Shown piece after piece: positions 1 through 6,876 of a stretch of DNA of 64,000 nt. This DNA is from RGIG7949 sp045628845 (GTDB lineage Bacteria; Bacillota; Clostridia; Oscillospirales; Oscillospiraceae): contig JAZQQE010000067.1 in assembly GCA_045628845.1 (NCBI GenBank), positions 1-64,000 on the forward strand. Direction: 5' to 3'. The translations under genes were made by a program, and so were the position numbers. Position 1 is the first letter of the stretch, and each line of letters starts with the position of its first letter. The notes beneath the pieces are model-generated. The model saw only the letters and a list, made by a program, of their open reading frames with translations. It was not told where the DNA came from and made no database searches.

Positions 1-145
1 AACCTATGAAATCTCTTGCGGAGCAAGTCCTTGCTCATAAAAACAGTAAACCCGGGATAGAAGTTTTCGCTTCTGTCCCGGGCTTTTTATATTGTTTTTT
101 GCTGTTCCGGCAAGAAAAAATCCTTAGATGGCTGTCCCGAAGCGG
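1..145 (+). repeat. Partial copy (right-hand part) of a dispersed structured intergenic repeat
   Basis: Bases 1-145 match 53599-53744 nearly base for base and in the same orientation. The shared part holds a small hairpin (CTTGC/GCAAG, 17-29), a 13-bp GC-rich hairpin followed by T5 that looks like an intrinsic terminator (about 51-89), and the stretch ending in CTGTCCCG. An open frame starting at base 6 crosses it, but all six substitutions I see between the copies within that frame fall on codon positions 1 or 2 and none on position 3. The other copy also lacks the ATG. I therefore read it as non-coding. The left part of this copy lies outside the window. Confidence 0.8.
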
Positions 146-160
146 TCTGCCTTTTCTTAT

Positions 161-1456
161 TCAACGGTGTCCGATATCGCCGTTGGCGGGGTTGTCGAGC
201 ACTTCTCCGGACTCCGAAAAGCGTGAGCCGTGGCACGGACAGTCCCATGAGCCCTCCGTGGCGTTCCATTTAAGGGCGCAGCCCATGTGCGGGCATACGC
301 GCCGCGACGGCGTCAGAAGGCCGAGCACGGTCTCCGCGCCGTTGGCGAAAAGCTGCGGGCGAAGCATCCTGCGTGACGGGTCGAATATCTCCGCGTATTC
401 GTTTTCGCGCCCCGCGAGCGCGTCACTCAGTATCATCGCGGCAAGCATCGAGCCCGTCATCCCCCATTTGTTGAAGCCCGCAGCTGCGTAGAGGTCCGAG
501 GTCCGCGAGCCGTAGCGGCCTATATACGGCATGGAATCAAGACTCATGCAATCCTGCGCGGCCCAGAAGTACTTTTCGCGCGAGCCGGGCCAGTTCGAGG
601 CCGCGAAGCGGCGCAGCTCCTCCCAAGCGGCGCTTTTTTTGCCGGGGCGCCCGCCTCCGCCGCCGAGCAGGAGCAGATCACCGTAATTGCGGAAAGACAG
701 CCCCGTATCCGCTTCGTCGACGTACATTCCGCCGAAATCCGGGGCGTTTTCAAGCGCGATAACGTATGAGCGCGACTGATACAGCTTCATGAAGTACAGC
801 CCGTGCTTATTGATGAACGGAAAATGCGTCGCGCAGACGACGCGGTCAGCCCTTATGCATCCGCGGTCGGTCACGGCGGCGGTGCCCTTCATCTCACGTA
901 CGAACGTGTCCTCGTATATATTCAGCCCTTCTGCGATGGCCGCGATAAATTTCAGCGGGTCGAACTGGGCCTGCCCGGGAAATTTCACGGCCCCTGCCGT
1001 CTTCACGGGTATCGGGAGCTTTTCGCAGAGCTCCGCTTCGTATCCGAGCCTTGAAAGCGCCTTCAACTCGCTTTCAAGCCGCCTCCGGTCGGCGCAGTAT
1101 ACGAAGTTATCCTTTGCCTCAAAGCAGCAGTCAATGCCGCGGCAGAGCTCGGAAAACTTCCCGAGCGCGGCGAGATTCGCGTGCAGATACTGCTTCGCCG
1201 TGTGTTCCCCGTTGCTTTTGAACAGTTTTTCATAGATGAGTCCGTGCTGCGCTGTGATCTTCGCGGTCGTGTTCCGGGTGTTCCCGCCGCAGATACGGCC
1301 CTTTTCCGCGAGCACATACTCTATCCCGTTCTTGTGAAGGAAATACGCCGTGAGTATCCCGGCGATGCCGCCGCCTATGATCAGCACGTCCGTCTTCACG
1401 TCGCCGTCGAGCCCGGGAAAACGCGGGAGCTCCGTCCCGCTCCATACCGATTTCAT
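161..1456 (-). CDS. FAD-dependent oxidoreductase with C-terminal Rieske [2Fe-2S] domain
   Basis: 431 aa. A DAO-type flavoprotein fold begins at once: the dinucleotide-binding GGGIAG is at residues 28-33. A Rieske domain closes the protein: Cys388/His390 and Cys406/His409 form the C-x-H...C-x-x-H ligand set that binds a [2Fe-2S] cluster. The family is presumed to move electrons from an amine or amino-acid-like substrate through FAD to the Rieske centre, but the substrate is unknown. The linker between flavin domain and Rieske ligands is short, so the Rieske part looks like a minimal version. The gene stands alone, ends next to the repeat at bases 1-145, and is divergent from ridA. No signal peptide or membrane segment is visible. 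Confidence 0.85.
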   Translation of the reverse strand: MKSVWSGTELPRFPGLDGDVKTDVLIIGGGIAGILTAYFLHKNGIEYVLAEKGRICGGNTRNTTAKITAQHGLIYEKLFKSNGEHTAKQYLHANLAALGKFSELCRGIDCCFEAKDNFVYCADRRRLESELKALSRLGYEAELCEKLPIPVKTAGAVKFPGQAQFDPLKFIAAIAEGLNIYEDTFVREMKGTAAVTDRGCIRADRVVCATHFPFINKHGLYFMKLYQSRSYVIALENAPDFGGMYVDEADTGLSFRNYGDLLLLGGGGGRPGKKSAAWEELRRFAASNWPGSREKYFWAAQDCMSLDSMPYIGRYGSRTSDLYAAAGFNKWGMTGSMLAAMILSDALAGRENEYAEIFDPSRRMLRPQLFANGAETVLGLLTPSRRVCPHMGCALKWNATEGSWDCPCHGSRFSESGEVLDNPANGDIGHR

Positions 1457-1521
1457 TTCATCCGCCTCCGCGGATAGTATGGCGGAACATGCGCGTCGGA
1501 ATGCGCGGGCAAAAAATAATG

Positions 1522-1551
1522 TGGGCAGACGGGCCGGTTTTGTGCTACAAT
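1522..1551 (+). promoter_or_regulatory. Possible SigA promoter for ridA
   Basis: A TACAAT -10 hexamer (1546-1551) lies 18 bp after a poor -35 (TGGGCA, 1522-1527), about 45 bp before the ridA start. The -10 is convincing and the -35 is weak. Confidence 0.4.
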
Positions 1552-1596
1552 GGACCTGCGGGAAACCGCAAAATACTCTGGATCCGAGGTACAGAC

Positions 1597-1971
1597 ATGA
1601 TAAAGATCGATACAGATAAGGCGCCCGCTGCCATCGGGCCCTATTCGCAGGCTTTCAGGACCGGCAATCTTCTCTTCTGCTCCGGTCAGATCGCGCTCGA
1701 CCCCGCGACGGGCGACGTCGTCGGGAGCACCATCGAGGAGCAGGCCGAGCAGGCGATCAAAAACGCAGGCGCCATCCTCGCCGCCGCGGGTGCGGGGTAT
1801 GAAAACGTCGTGAAGACGACGTGCTTTCTCGCCGACATGGCCGACTTCGCGGCATTCAACGCCGTGTACGGCAAATACTTCACCGGCAATCCCGCACGCA
1901 GCTGCGTCGCCGTGAAGGGTCTGCCTAAGGGTCTTCTCTGCGAGGTCGAGGTCATCGCAGAGCTCGCGTGA
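1597..1971 (+). CDS. ridA: RidA family enamine/imine deaminase
   Basis: 124 aa. RidA (YjgF/YER057c/UK114) proteins hydrolyse reactive enamine/imine intermediates made by PLP enzymes, releasing ammonia and a keto acid. The start IxTDKAPAAIGPYSQ, the central GxxxEQ and the end RSCVAVKGLPKGLLCEVEVIA are family landmarks; the Arg of the RSC motif is the usual substrate-carboxylate ligand. The start at 1597 is chosen because GAGGT lies 6 nt upstream and the family N-terminus begins there, although the frame is open further upstream. It is monocistronic and followed at once by a strong terminator. Confidence 0.95.
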   Translation: MIKIDTDKAPAAIGPYSQAFRTGNLLFCSGQIALDPATGDVVGSTIEEQAEQAIKNAGAILAAAGAGYENVVKTTCFLADMADFAAFNAVYGKYFTGNPARSCVAVKGLPKGLLCEVEVIAELA

Positions 1972-1981
1972 AAGAAAGCTC

Positions 1982-2027
1982 AAAAAGCCCGCGTTTCGTC
2001 CTGTAAGGGACGGGATGCGGGCTTTTT
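1982..2027 (+). terminator. Intrinsic terminator after ridA
   Basis: AAAAAGCCCGC (1982-1992) pairs with GCGGGCTTTTT (2017-2027), with an inner GTCC/GGAC pairing. The arms are A- and T-rich at their ends, so the hairpin can work in both directions, but only ridA reads into it. Confidence 0.85.
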
Positions 2028-2103
2028 CATGCCGCGGCGCATAGGACCGTATCCGGCGCGGAGCATAGAATGTCTCGCCCGGGCGCGATTTTCATATTCT
2101 CTG

Positions 2104-2132
2104 TTGCTTCCGGGCATGAATAATGATAAAAT
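2104..2132 (+). promoter_or_regulatory. SigA-type promoter for the kinase-like gene
   Basis: TTGCTT (2104-2109), 17 bp, TAAAAT (2127-2132), in an AT-rich patch about 45 bp before the GTG start. Confidence 0.6.
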
Positions 2133-2175
2133 CAAATCAGAAATTCGACTTTTTTCGACAAAAGGAGGTCTGTCT

Positions 2176-2961
2176 GTGGATAGCGACGTCAAGCTCCTCG
2201 GAAAACTCGGCGAAAATATACGCGAAGCTCTGAGCGCCTCGTTCGCCGCATCGGAAATTCTGCGCGACAGGCTTCCCGAGGGCGACCCCGCCATCGACGA
2301 GACGCTCGCCGCGGTAAGGCACGGGCAGTACCGTCTGAAGCTCATCTCGGAGCAGCTCGCCGACCTCACCGCCATGCGCAGCGGCAGCGGCAGGCCCGAC
2401 CTTGCAGCGACCGACGTCGTGCGGCTCTGCGCCGAGCTCGCAGATTCCGTATCCGCGTTCGTCAGCTTTACGGGCGTCTCCGTCCGCTTCGAGTGCTCCC
2501 ACGAGGCCGATACGGTCAATATCGACCCGGCGATGACGGAGCGGATGCTCACGGAGCTCCTCTCCAACGCCATACGCCACACGCACGCGGGAAACAGCGT
2601 GCTCTTTACGCTTGACGTTTCGGAAGACGAGCTCGTCTTCCGCATCAGGGACACCGGATGCGGCTTTACTGACAACAGATTTTCCGCTCTCTATTCCGGC
2701 TCCGACACCGGCACGCCCGAAATAGTACCCGGGCTCGGGCTCTCCTCTGCACAGTACATCGCAGGGCTCCACGGCGGCAGACTCGACGTCGATGCGTCTC
2801 CCGACGGCTCGTGCGTTTCCGTCACTCTGCCCGCGGACCGCACACCGCTCATGCGTCTCGAATCGCCTGTCGAGCACTTCGACTCCGGCGCGGAATCCCG
2901 CCTGCTCACGGGCCTTTCCTCCGTTCTCACCTACAAGTTCTACATGGCCCCCTATCTGTAA
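2176..2961 (+). CDS. Histidine-kinase-like ATPase lacking a phospho-acceptor His
   Basis: 261 aa, starting with GTG at 2176 behind a near-perfect AAAGGAGGT (2161-2169). The C-terminal half is a GHKL/HATPase_c domain: N-box LLSNAIRHTH (Asn131), G1 box DTGCGF (159-164) and G2 box GLGLS (186-190), so ATP binding is expected. The N-terminal helical half (about 1-65) is placed like a DHp dimerisation domain, but where HExxxP is expected the first helix reads NIREALSAS. The only His there (residue 49) sits late in the hairpin. No sensor domain or membrane segment is present and no response regulator is adjacent. It could be a stand-alone ATPase, a kinase of unusual acceptor, or an anti-sigma-like regulator. 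Confidence 0.75.
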   Translation: MDSDVKLLGKLGENIREALSASFAASEILRDRLPEGDPAIDETLAAVRHGQYRLKLISEQLADLTAMRSGSGRPDLAATDVVRLCAELADSVSAFVSFTGVSVRFECSHEADTVNIDPAMTERMLTELLSNAIRHTHAGNSVLFTLDVSEDELVFRIRDTGCGFTDNRFSALYSGSDTGTPEIVPGLGLSSAQYIAGLHGGRLDVDASPDGSCVSVTLPADRTPLMRLESPVEHFDSGAESRLLTGLSSVLTYKFYMAPYL

Positions 2962-3013
2962 TGCCGCACCCGTCCTCCGTGCTTTTAATTGGCGCGCGGG
3001 GCGGGTCTTCTTT

Positions 3014-3042
3014 TTGACAAGCTCCCGGCACAGTCGTATAAT
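3014..3042 (+). promoter_or_regulatory. Consensus SigA promoter for the FAH-family gene
   Basis: TTGACA (3014-3019), exactly 17 bp, TATAAT (3037-3042). This is a perfect housekeeping promoter 31 bp before the ATG. Confidence 0.9.
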
Positions 3043-3072
3043 TATAAGAAATCTCCGATAAGAAGGGACGAA

Positions 3073-3897
3073 ATGAAGCTCTGTAATTTCTTTGTTGACG
3101 GCCGCGTCCACACCGGCGTGCTGACGGCGCGCGGCGTATGCGACCTCACGGCAGCGGGATTCCGCGGCACGCTCGACGATATCATCGTATCAGGCGGCCT
3201 GCCCGGCGTTCCCGATGCACCGTGCCTCGACCCCGATTCCCTCATGTACGCCAACGTCACGACGCCCTCCAAGCTCGTCTGCATAGGGCTCAACTACAAA
3301 AAGCACGCCGAGGAGACGGGCGGCACGGCTCCCGCGGAGCCCGTCATCTTCTCCAAGTTCAACGACGCGCTCTCACCCGCGGGCGGCGCGGTGCGCCTCC
3401 CGTCAAGGTCGAGGTGCTACGACTACGAGGCGGAGCTCGTCATCGTCATCGGGCGCTGGGCGGATAACGTCAGCGTCAGCGAGGCGCGCGACTATATCTT
3501 CGGATATACCTGCGGAAACGACCTCTCGGCGCGCGACGCGCAGATGAAGTCCACCCAGTGGCTCATCGGCAAGACCTATGCGGGCTTTGCCCCGGCAGGT
3601 CCCTTCGTCGTCACCGCAGACGAGTTCGACCCCGACGACGACCACCGCATCTCCTGCACGCTCAACGGCGAGGTCGTTCAGGATGACTTCACGAGCGGCA
3701 TGATCTTCCCCTGCGACGAGCTCGTCAGCTACGTCTCATCTTATACGCGGCTTGCGCCTGGCGACCTCATTTTCACGGGAACTCCGTCCGGCGTCATCCT
3801 CGGCAAGGCCAAGGGTACGCGCGTGTGGATGAAAAAGGGCGACGTGGTGAGCGTCTCCATAGACGGCATCGGCACTCTCACGAACACCATGGTCTAA
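3073..3897 (+). CDS. Fumarylacetoacetate hydrolase (FAH) family protein
   Basis: 274 aa. FAH-fold enzymes are metal-dependent hydrolases, decarboxylases or isomerases of beta-diketo and 2-oxo acids. Visible landmarks are IGLNYKKHAEE, the SP(A)GG loop, YDYEAELV (metal-binding Glu pair), GNDLSARDAQ (metal Asp), GKTYAGFAPAGP and the closing GDLIFTGTPSGV. The real start is the ATG at 3073, behind an AAGGGA-like ribosome site; the frame is open upstream. It has its own consensus promoter and lies 73 bp before the molybdenum hydroxylase genes, so it may act in the same catabolic route, but that is inferred from position only. The exact substrate cannot be read from sequence. Confidence 0.85.
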   Translation: MKLCNFFVDGRVHTGVLTARGVCDLTAAGFRGTLDDIIVSGGLPGVPDAPCLDPDSLMYANVTTPSKLVCIGLNYKKHAEETGGTAPAEPVIFSKFNDALSPAGGAVRLPSRSRCYDYEAELVIVIGRWADNVSVSEARDYIFGYTCGNDLSARDAQMKSTQWLIGKTYAGFAPAGPFVVTADEFDPDDDHRISCTLNGEVVQDDFTSGMIFPCDELVSYVSSYTRLAPGDLIFTGTPSGVILGKAKGTRVWMKKGDVVSVSIDGIGTLTNTMV

Positions 3898-3904
3898 TTT
3901 GAGA

Positions 3905-3943
3905 TTGTCTTTTCTCCCGCGCCATGATACAATAAGATATAAT
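3905..3943 (+). promoter_or_regulatory. Promoter region of the Mo-hydroxylase locus
   Basis: TTGTCT (3905-3910), 17 bp, TACAAT (3928-3933), with a second TATAAT at 3938-3943. A short palindrome TGTAT-GA-ATACA (3944-3955) follows and could be an operator. The start codon is at 3971. Confidence 0.6.
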
Positions 3944-3970
3944 GTATGAATACATCAAAGGTGGGATAAC

Positions 3971-6805
3971 ATGAATCAGCTCATTCGCAAGACTCTGGTC
4001 ATCAACGGCGTCGAGCGCTACGTTGTCTGCGATCCCGAAAAGGATTCGCTTGCCATCGTACTGCGCCGTCTCGGTCTGACCGGCACGAAAGTCGGATGCG
4101 GGATAGGCGTCTGCGGCGCCTGCTCCGTTCTCTTCAACGGCAAGGTCATCCGCTCCTGCACCAAGAAGATGGGCAGCGTGGACGATTTCTCCGAGATCAC
4201 TACCATCGAGGGCGTCGGCTCCCCGCAGCATCTGCACCCCCTGCAGCAGGCTTGGATAACCTACGGCGGCGTGCAGTGCGGCTTCTGCTCCCCCGGCTTC
4301 ATCATCTCCGCGCTCGGACTGCTCAACGAGAATCCCTCTCCCACGAGAGAGGAAGTCCGCGAGTGGTTCCGCGTACACCGCAATCTCTGCCGCTGCACCG
4401 GCTATAAGCCCATCGTCGACGCCGTCATGGCTGCCGCCGCCGTAATGCGCGGCGAGAAGACGATGGAGGACATCACCTACGATTTCGCGGGCGAGAAGGA
4501 GATATACGGCTCCCGTCATCCCCGTCCCTCCGCGCTCGGCAAGGTCACGGGTCTCACCGACTACGGCGACGATATCGCGATGAAGATGCCCAACGGCCTC
4601 ATCCACCTCGCCGTCGTCCTCTCCGATTCCCTCCACGCCAACATCATCGACATCGACGTCTCCGAAGCTGAGAAGGCCCCCGGCGTCATCCGCGTGTTCA
4701 CCGCCAAGGACGTCCCCGGAGACAACAACATGGAGGCTCCCGCCGTCGTGCCCCGCCAGAAGGGCAGCGGTCTGACCACCTTCCCAATCATCGCCGGCAA
4801 GAAGGTCTGCCGCAAGGGCGACGTCGTCGCCGTCGTCGCGGCCGATACCCGCGAGCACGCGAGAGCTGCCGCGAAGCTCGTCAAGCAGCATCTTGACCCG
4901 CTCCCCGTCTACGCGACCCTGCCCGAGGCCGTCGCTCCCAACGCCGTCCAGCTCTTCGACGACAACCCGAACTTCTACATGGAGCAGCCCGTCTTCAAGG
5001 GCGAGGACCCCGCCGACCTCTACGACGACGCCGAATTCGAGGTCGAGGGCAGCTTCCACTCCCAGCATGAGCCTCACCTCCCGCTCGAGCCCGACACCGT
5101 GCTCGGTTACTTCGGCACCGACGGCAAGCTCACCATCCAGTGCAAGTCTCAGGCGCTCGGCGAGACCGTCGATACCCTCGCGATGGCCCTGCAGTATCCC
5201 GCGGACAACATCCGTGTCATCCTCAACCCCGTCGGCGGCTCCTTCGGCTACTCGATAAGCGCCAACACCTACTGCATCGTCGCGATGTGCGTGCTGCTGC
5301 TCAACGCGCCCTGCTCCCTCACGCTCAGCTACGCCGAATTCAACCATATCACCGGCAAGCGCTCCGCCACCTACACCAACGGCAGACTCGCCTGCGACAA
5401 GGACGGCAGGATCGTCGCCGCCGAATATGACTGCGGCCTCGACCACGGTGCGTACGGCGTCGTCGCCGGAAAGATATTCAACAACCTCGTCTCCGTCGGC
5501 TTCCACGGCTACAACATCCCGAACTTCAAGGGCCTCGTCCGCGGCGTCGCTACCAACCAGGCATTCAACACCGCCTACCGCGGCTTCGGCGCGCCCCAGA
5601 TCTACACCACCACCGAGGCTCTTGTCGATATGCTCGCCGAAAAGGCCGGCATCGACCCGTGGGAATTCCGCTACAAGAACGCGGCGCGCCCCGGCGACAA
5701 GACCATCAACAGCATGCCTTACAAGGCGTATCCGTATCCGAAGCTCCTCGAGATGATCAAGCCCTACTACGACGAGTACAAGAAGCTCGCCGAGGAGGGC
5801 AAGGCTCAGGGCAAGCACACCGGCGTCGGCATCAGCATGGGCGGCTTCCTCTGCACCATCGGTATGTTCGACCAGTCCGAGATAGCTCTCGAGCTCAATC
5901 CGGACGGAACCATCACCAACTACAACACCTGGCAGGATATGGGTCAGGGCGGCGACATCGGCGCCATCGTCCACACCGTCAAGGCTCTCGAGCCGATGGG
6001 CATCACCGCGGACAAGATCCGCATCATCGCCAGCGACCTGCCCAAGTGCCCGAACTCCGGCCAGTCCGCCGCGAGCCGTCAGCACTACATGACCGGCAAC
6101 GCCATCATCGACGGCGCCAACAAGCTCATGGACGCCATGCGCAAGCCCGACGGCACCTACCGCACCTACGACGAGATGGTCGCCGAGGGCATCCCCACCA
6201 AGTACATCGGTCACTACGACCAGTTCAACCTCGGTCTGCCGCCGGGACTCGATCCCAACACCGGCATGGGCGACAAGGACGCCGAGTATATGTACGCCGT
6301 CAACACCGCGCTCGTCGAGGTCGACGTCAATACCGGCAAGACTCAGGTCCTCAAATACACCTGTGCCGCCGATATCGGCACCGTCGGCAACATGCTCTCC
6401 GTCGAGGGTCAGGCGTTCGGCGGTCTGTCCCACTCGATAGGCTTCGCGCTCAGCGAGAACTATGAGCAGACTCCGAAGTACGACACCATCGTCGGAAGCG
6501 GCATCCCCACCATCGACGCCATTCCCGACGACTTCAACGTACTGCTCCTCGAGACTCCGAGACCCAGAGGCCCGCAGGGCTCCTCCGGCTGCTCCGAGTG
6601 CTTCCAGAGCTCCGGTCACATGGCTGTCATCAACGCCATCAACAACGCCTGCGGCGTCCGCGTCTACGCGCTGCCCGCCACTCCCGACAAGGTCAAGGCC
6701 GGCTGGGAGAAGGTACAGAAGGGCGAGGACCTCACTCCCGAGCCCTACTTCCTCGGCTCCGAGCTTGATGATGAGCTCGATTATATCAAGGCAAATCCCA
6801 TCTGA
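3971..6805 (+). CDS. Molybdopterin-dependent aldehyde oxidoreductase (Mop/XDH type)
   Basis: 944 aa, cytoplasmic. Domains in order: plant-type [2Fe-2S] (Cys43, 48, 51, 63), helical [2Fe-2S] (Cys103, 106, 140, 142), hammerhead domain, then two molybdopterin-binding domains including FRGFG-like YRGFGAPQ. There is no FAD domain, the same plan as Desulfovibrio gigas aldehyde oxidoreductase (about 907 aa). The catalytic-base Glu of the family is retained near residue 876, but in the context GSSGCSECF rather than the usual GVGE. I recall this variant from a clostridial clade annotated as selenium-dependent xanthine dehydrogenase-like. The expected reaction is hydroxylation of an aldehyde or N-heterocycle. 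ATG start with AAAGGTGGGA upstream. Codons are extremely C-ending, suggesting high expression. Electrons probably go to the flavin/FeS protein encoded next. Confidence 0.9.
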   Translation: MNQLIRKTLVINGVERYVVCDPEKDSLAIVLRRLGLTGTKVGCGIGVCGACSVLFNGKVIRSCTKKMGSVDDFSEITTIEGVGSPQHLHPLQQAWITYGGVQCGFCSPGFIISALGLLNENPSPTREEVREWFRVHRNLCRCTGYKPIVDAVMAAAAVMRGEKTMEDITYDFAGEKEIYGSRHPRPSALGKVTGLTDYGDDIAMKMPNGLIHLAVVLSDSLHANIIDIDVSEAEKAPGVIRVFTAKDVPGDNNMEAPAVVPRQKGSGLTTFPIIAGKKVCRKGDVVAVVAADTREHARAAAKLVKQHLDPLPVYATLPEAVAPNAVQLFDDNPNFYMEQPVFKGEDPADLYDDAEFEVEGSFHSQHEPHLPLEPDTVLGYFGTDGKLTIQCKSQALGETVDTLAMALQYPADNIRVILNPVGGSFGYSISANTYCIVAMCVLLLNAPCSLTLSYAEFNHITGKRSATYTNGRLACDKDGRIVAAEYDCGLDHGAYGVVAGKIFNNLVSVGFHGYNIPNFKGLVRGVATNQAFNTAYRGFGAPQIYTTTEALVDMLAEKAGIDPWEFRYKNAARPGDKTINSMPYKAYPYPKLLEMIKPYYDEYKKLAEEGKAQGKHTGVGISMGGFLCTIGMFDQSEIALELNPDGTITNYNTWQDMGQGGDIGAIVHTVKALEPMGITADKIRIIASDLPKCPNSGQSAASRQHYMTGNAIIDGANKLMDAMRKPDGTYRTYDEMVAEGIPTKYIGHYDQFNLGLPPGLDPNTGMGDKDAEYMYAVNTALVEVDVNTGKTQVLKYTCAADIGTVGNMLSVEGQAFGGLSHSIGFALSENYEQTPKYDTIVGSGIPTIDAIPDDFNVLLLETPRPRGPQGSSGCSECFQSSGHMAVINAINNACGVRVYALPATPDKVKAGWEKVQKGEDLTPEPYFLGSELDDELDYIKANPI

Positions 6806-6821
6806 ACGTGATCCATTCGTT

Positions 6822-6853
6822 ATCGGGGACGGCGCACTGCGTCCGTCCCCGAT
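6822..6853 (+). terminator. Hairpin between the Mo-hydroxylase and its redox partner (likely attenuator)
   Basis: A perfect 11-bp stem, ATCGGGGACGG (6822-6832) with CCGTCCCCGAT (6843-6853), is followed by only TTTCGG. The poor U-run argues for partial termination or transcript stabilisation, giving less of the downstream genes than of the hydroxylase. Confidence 0.6.
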
Positions 6854-6876
6854 TTCGGCAAAAAGGAGAAATCCGC

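Noticed and set aside
2961..3012. Possible terminator after the kinase-like gene (GCAC/GTGC or ACCCG/CGGGT)
   Set aside because: Only 4-5 bp stems with large loops; not convincing beside the strong terminators elsewhere in the window.
3878..6619. A 913-codon open frame on the minus strand across the Mo-hydroxylase gene
   Set aside because: It is the antisense shadow of a strongly C-ending gene; its product is a low-complexity Val/Gly/Asp/Glu mixture with no domain, while the plus-strand frame is a complete known enzyme.
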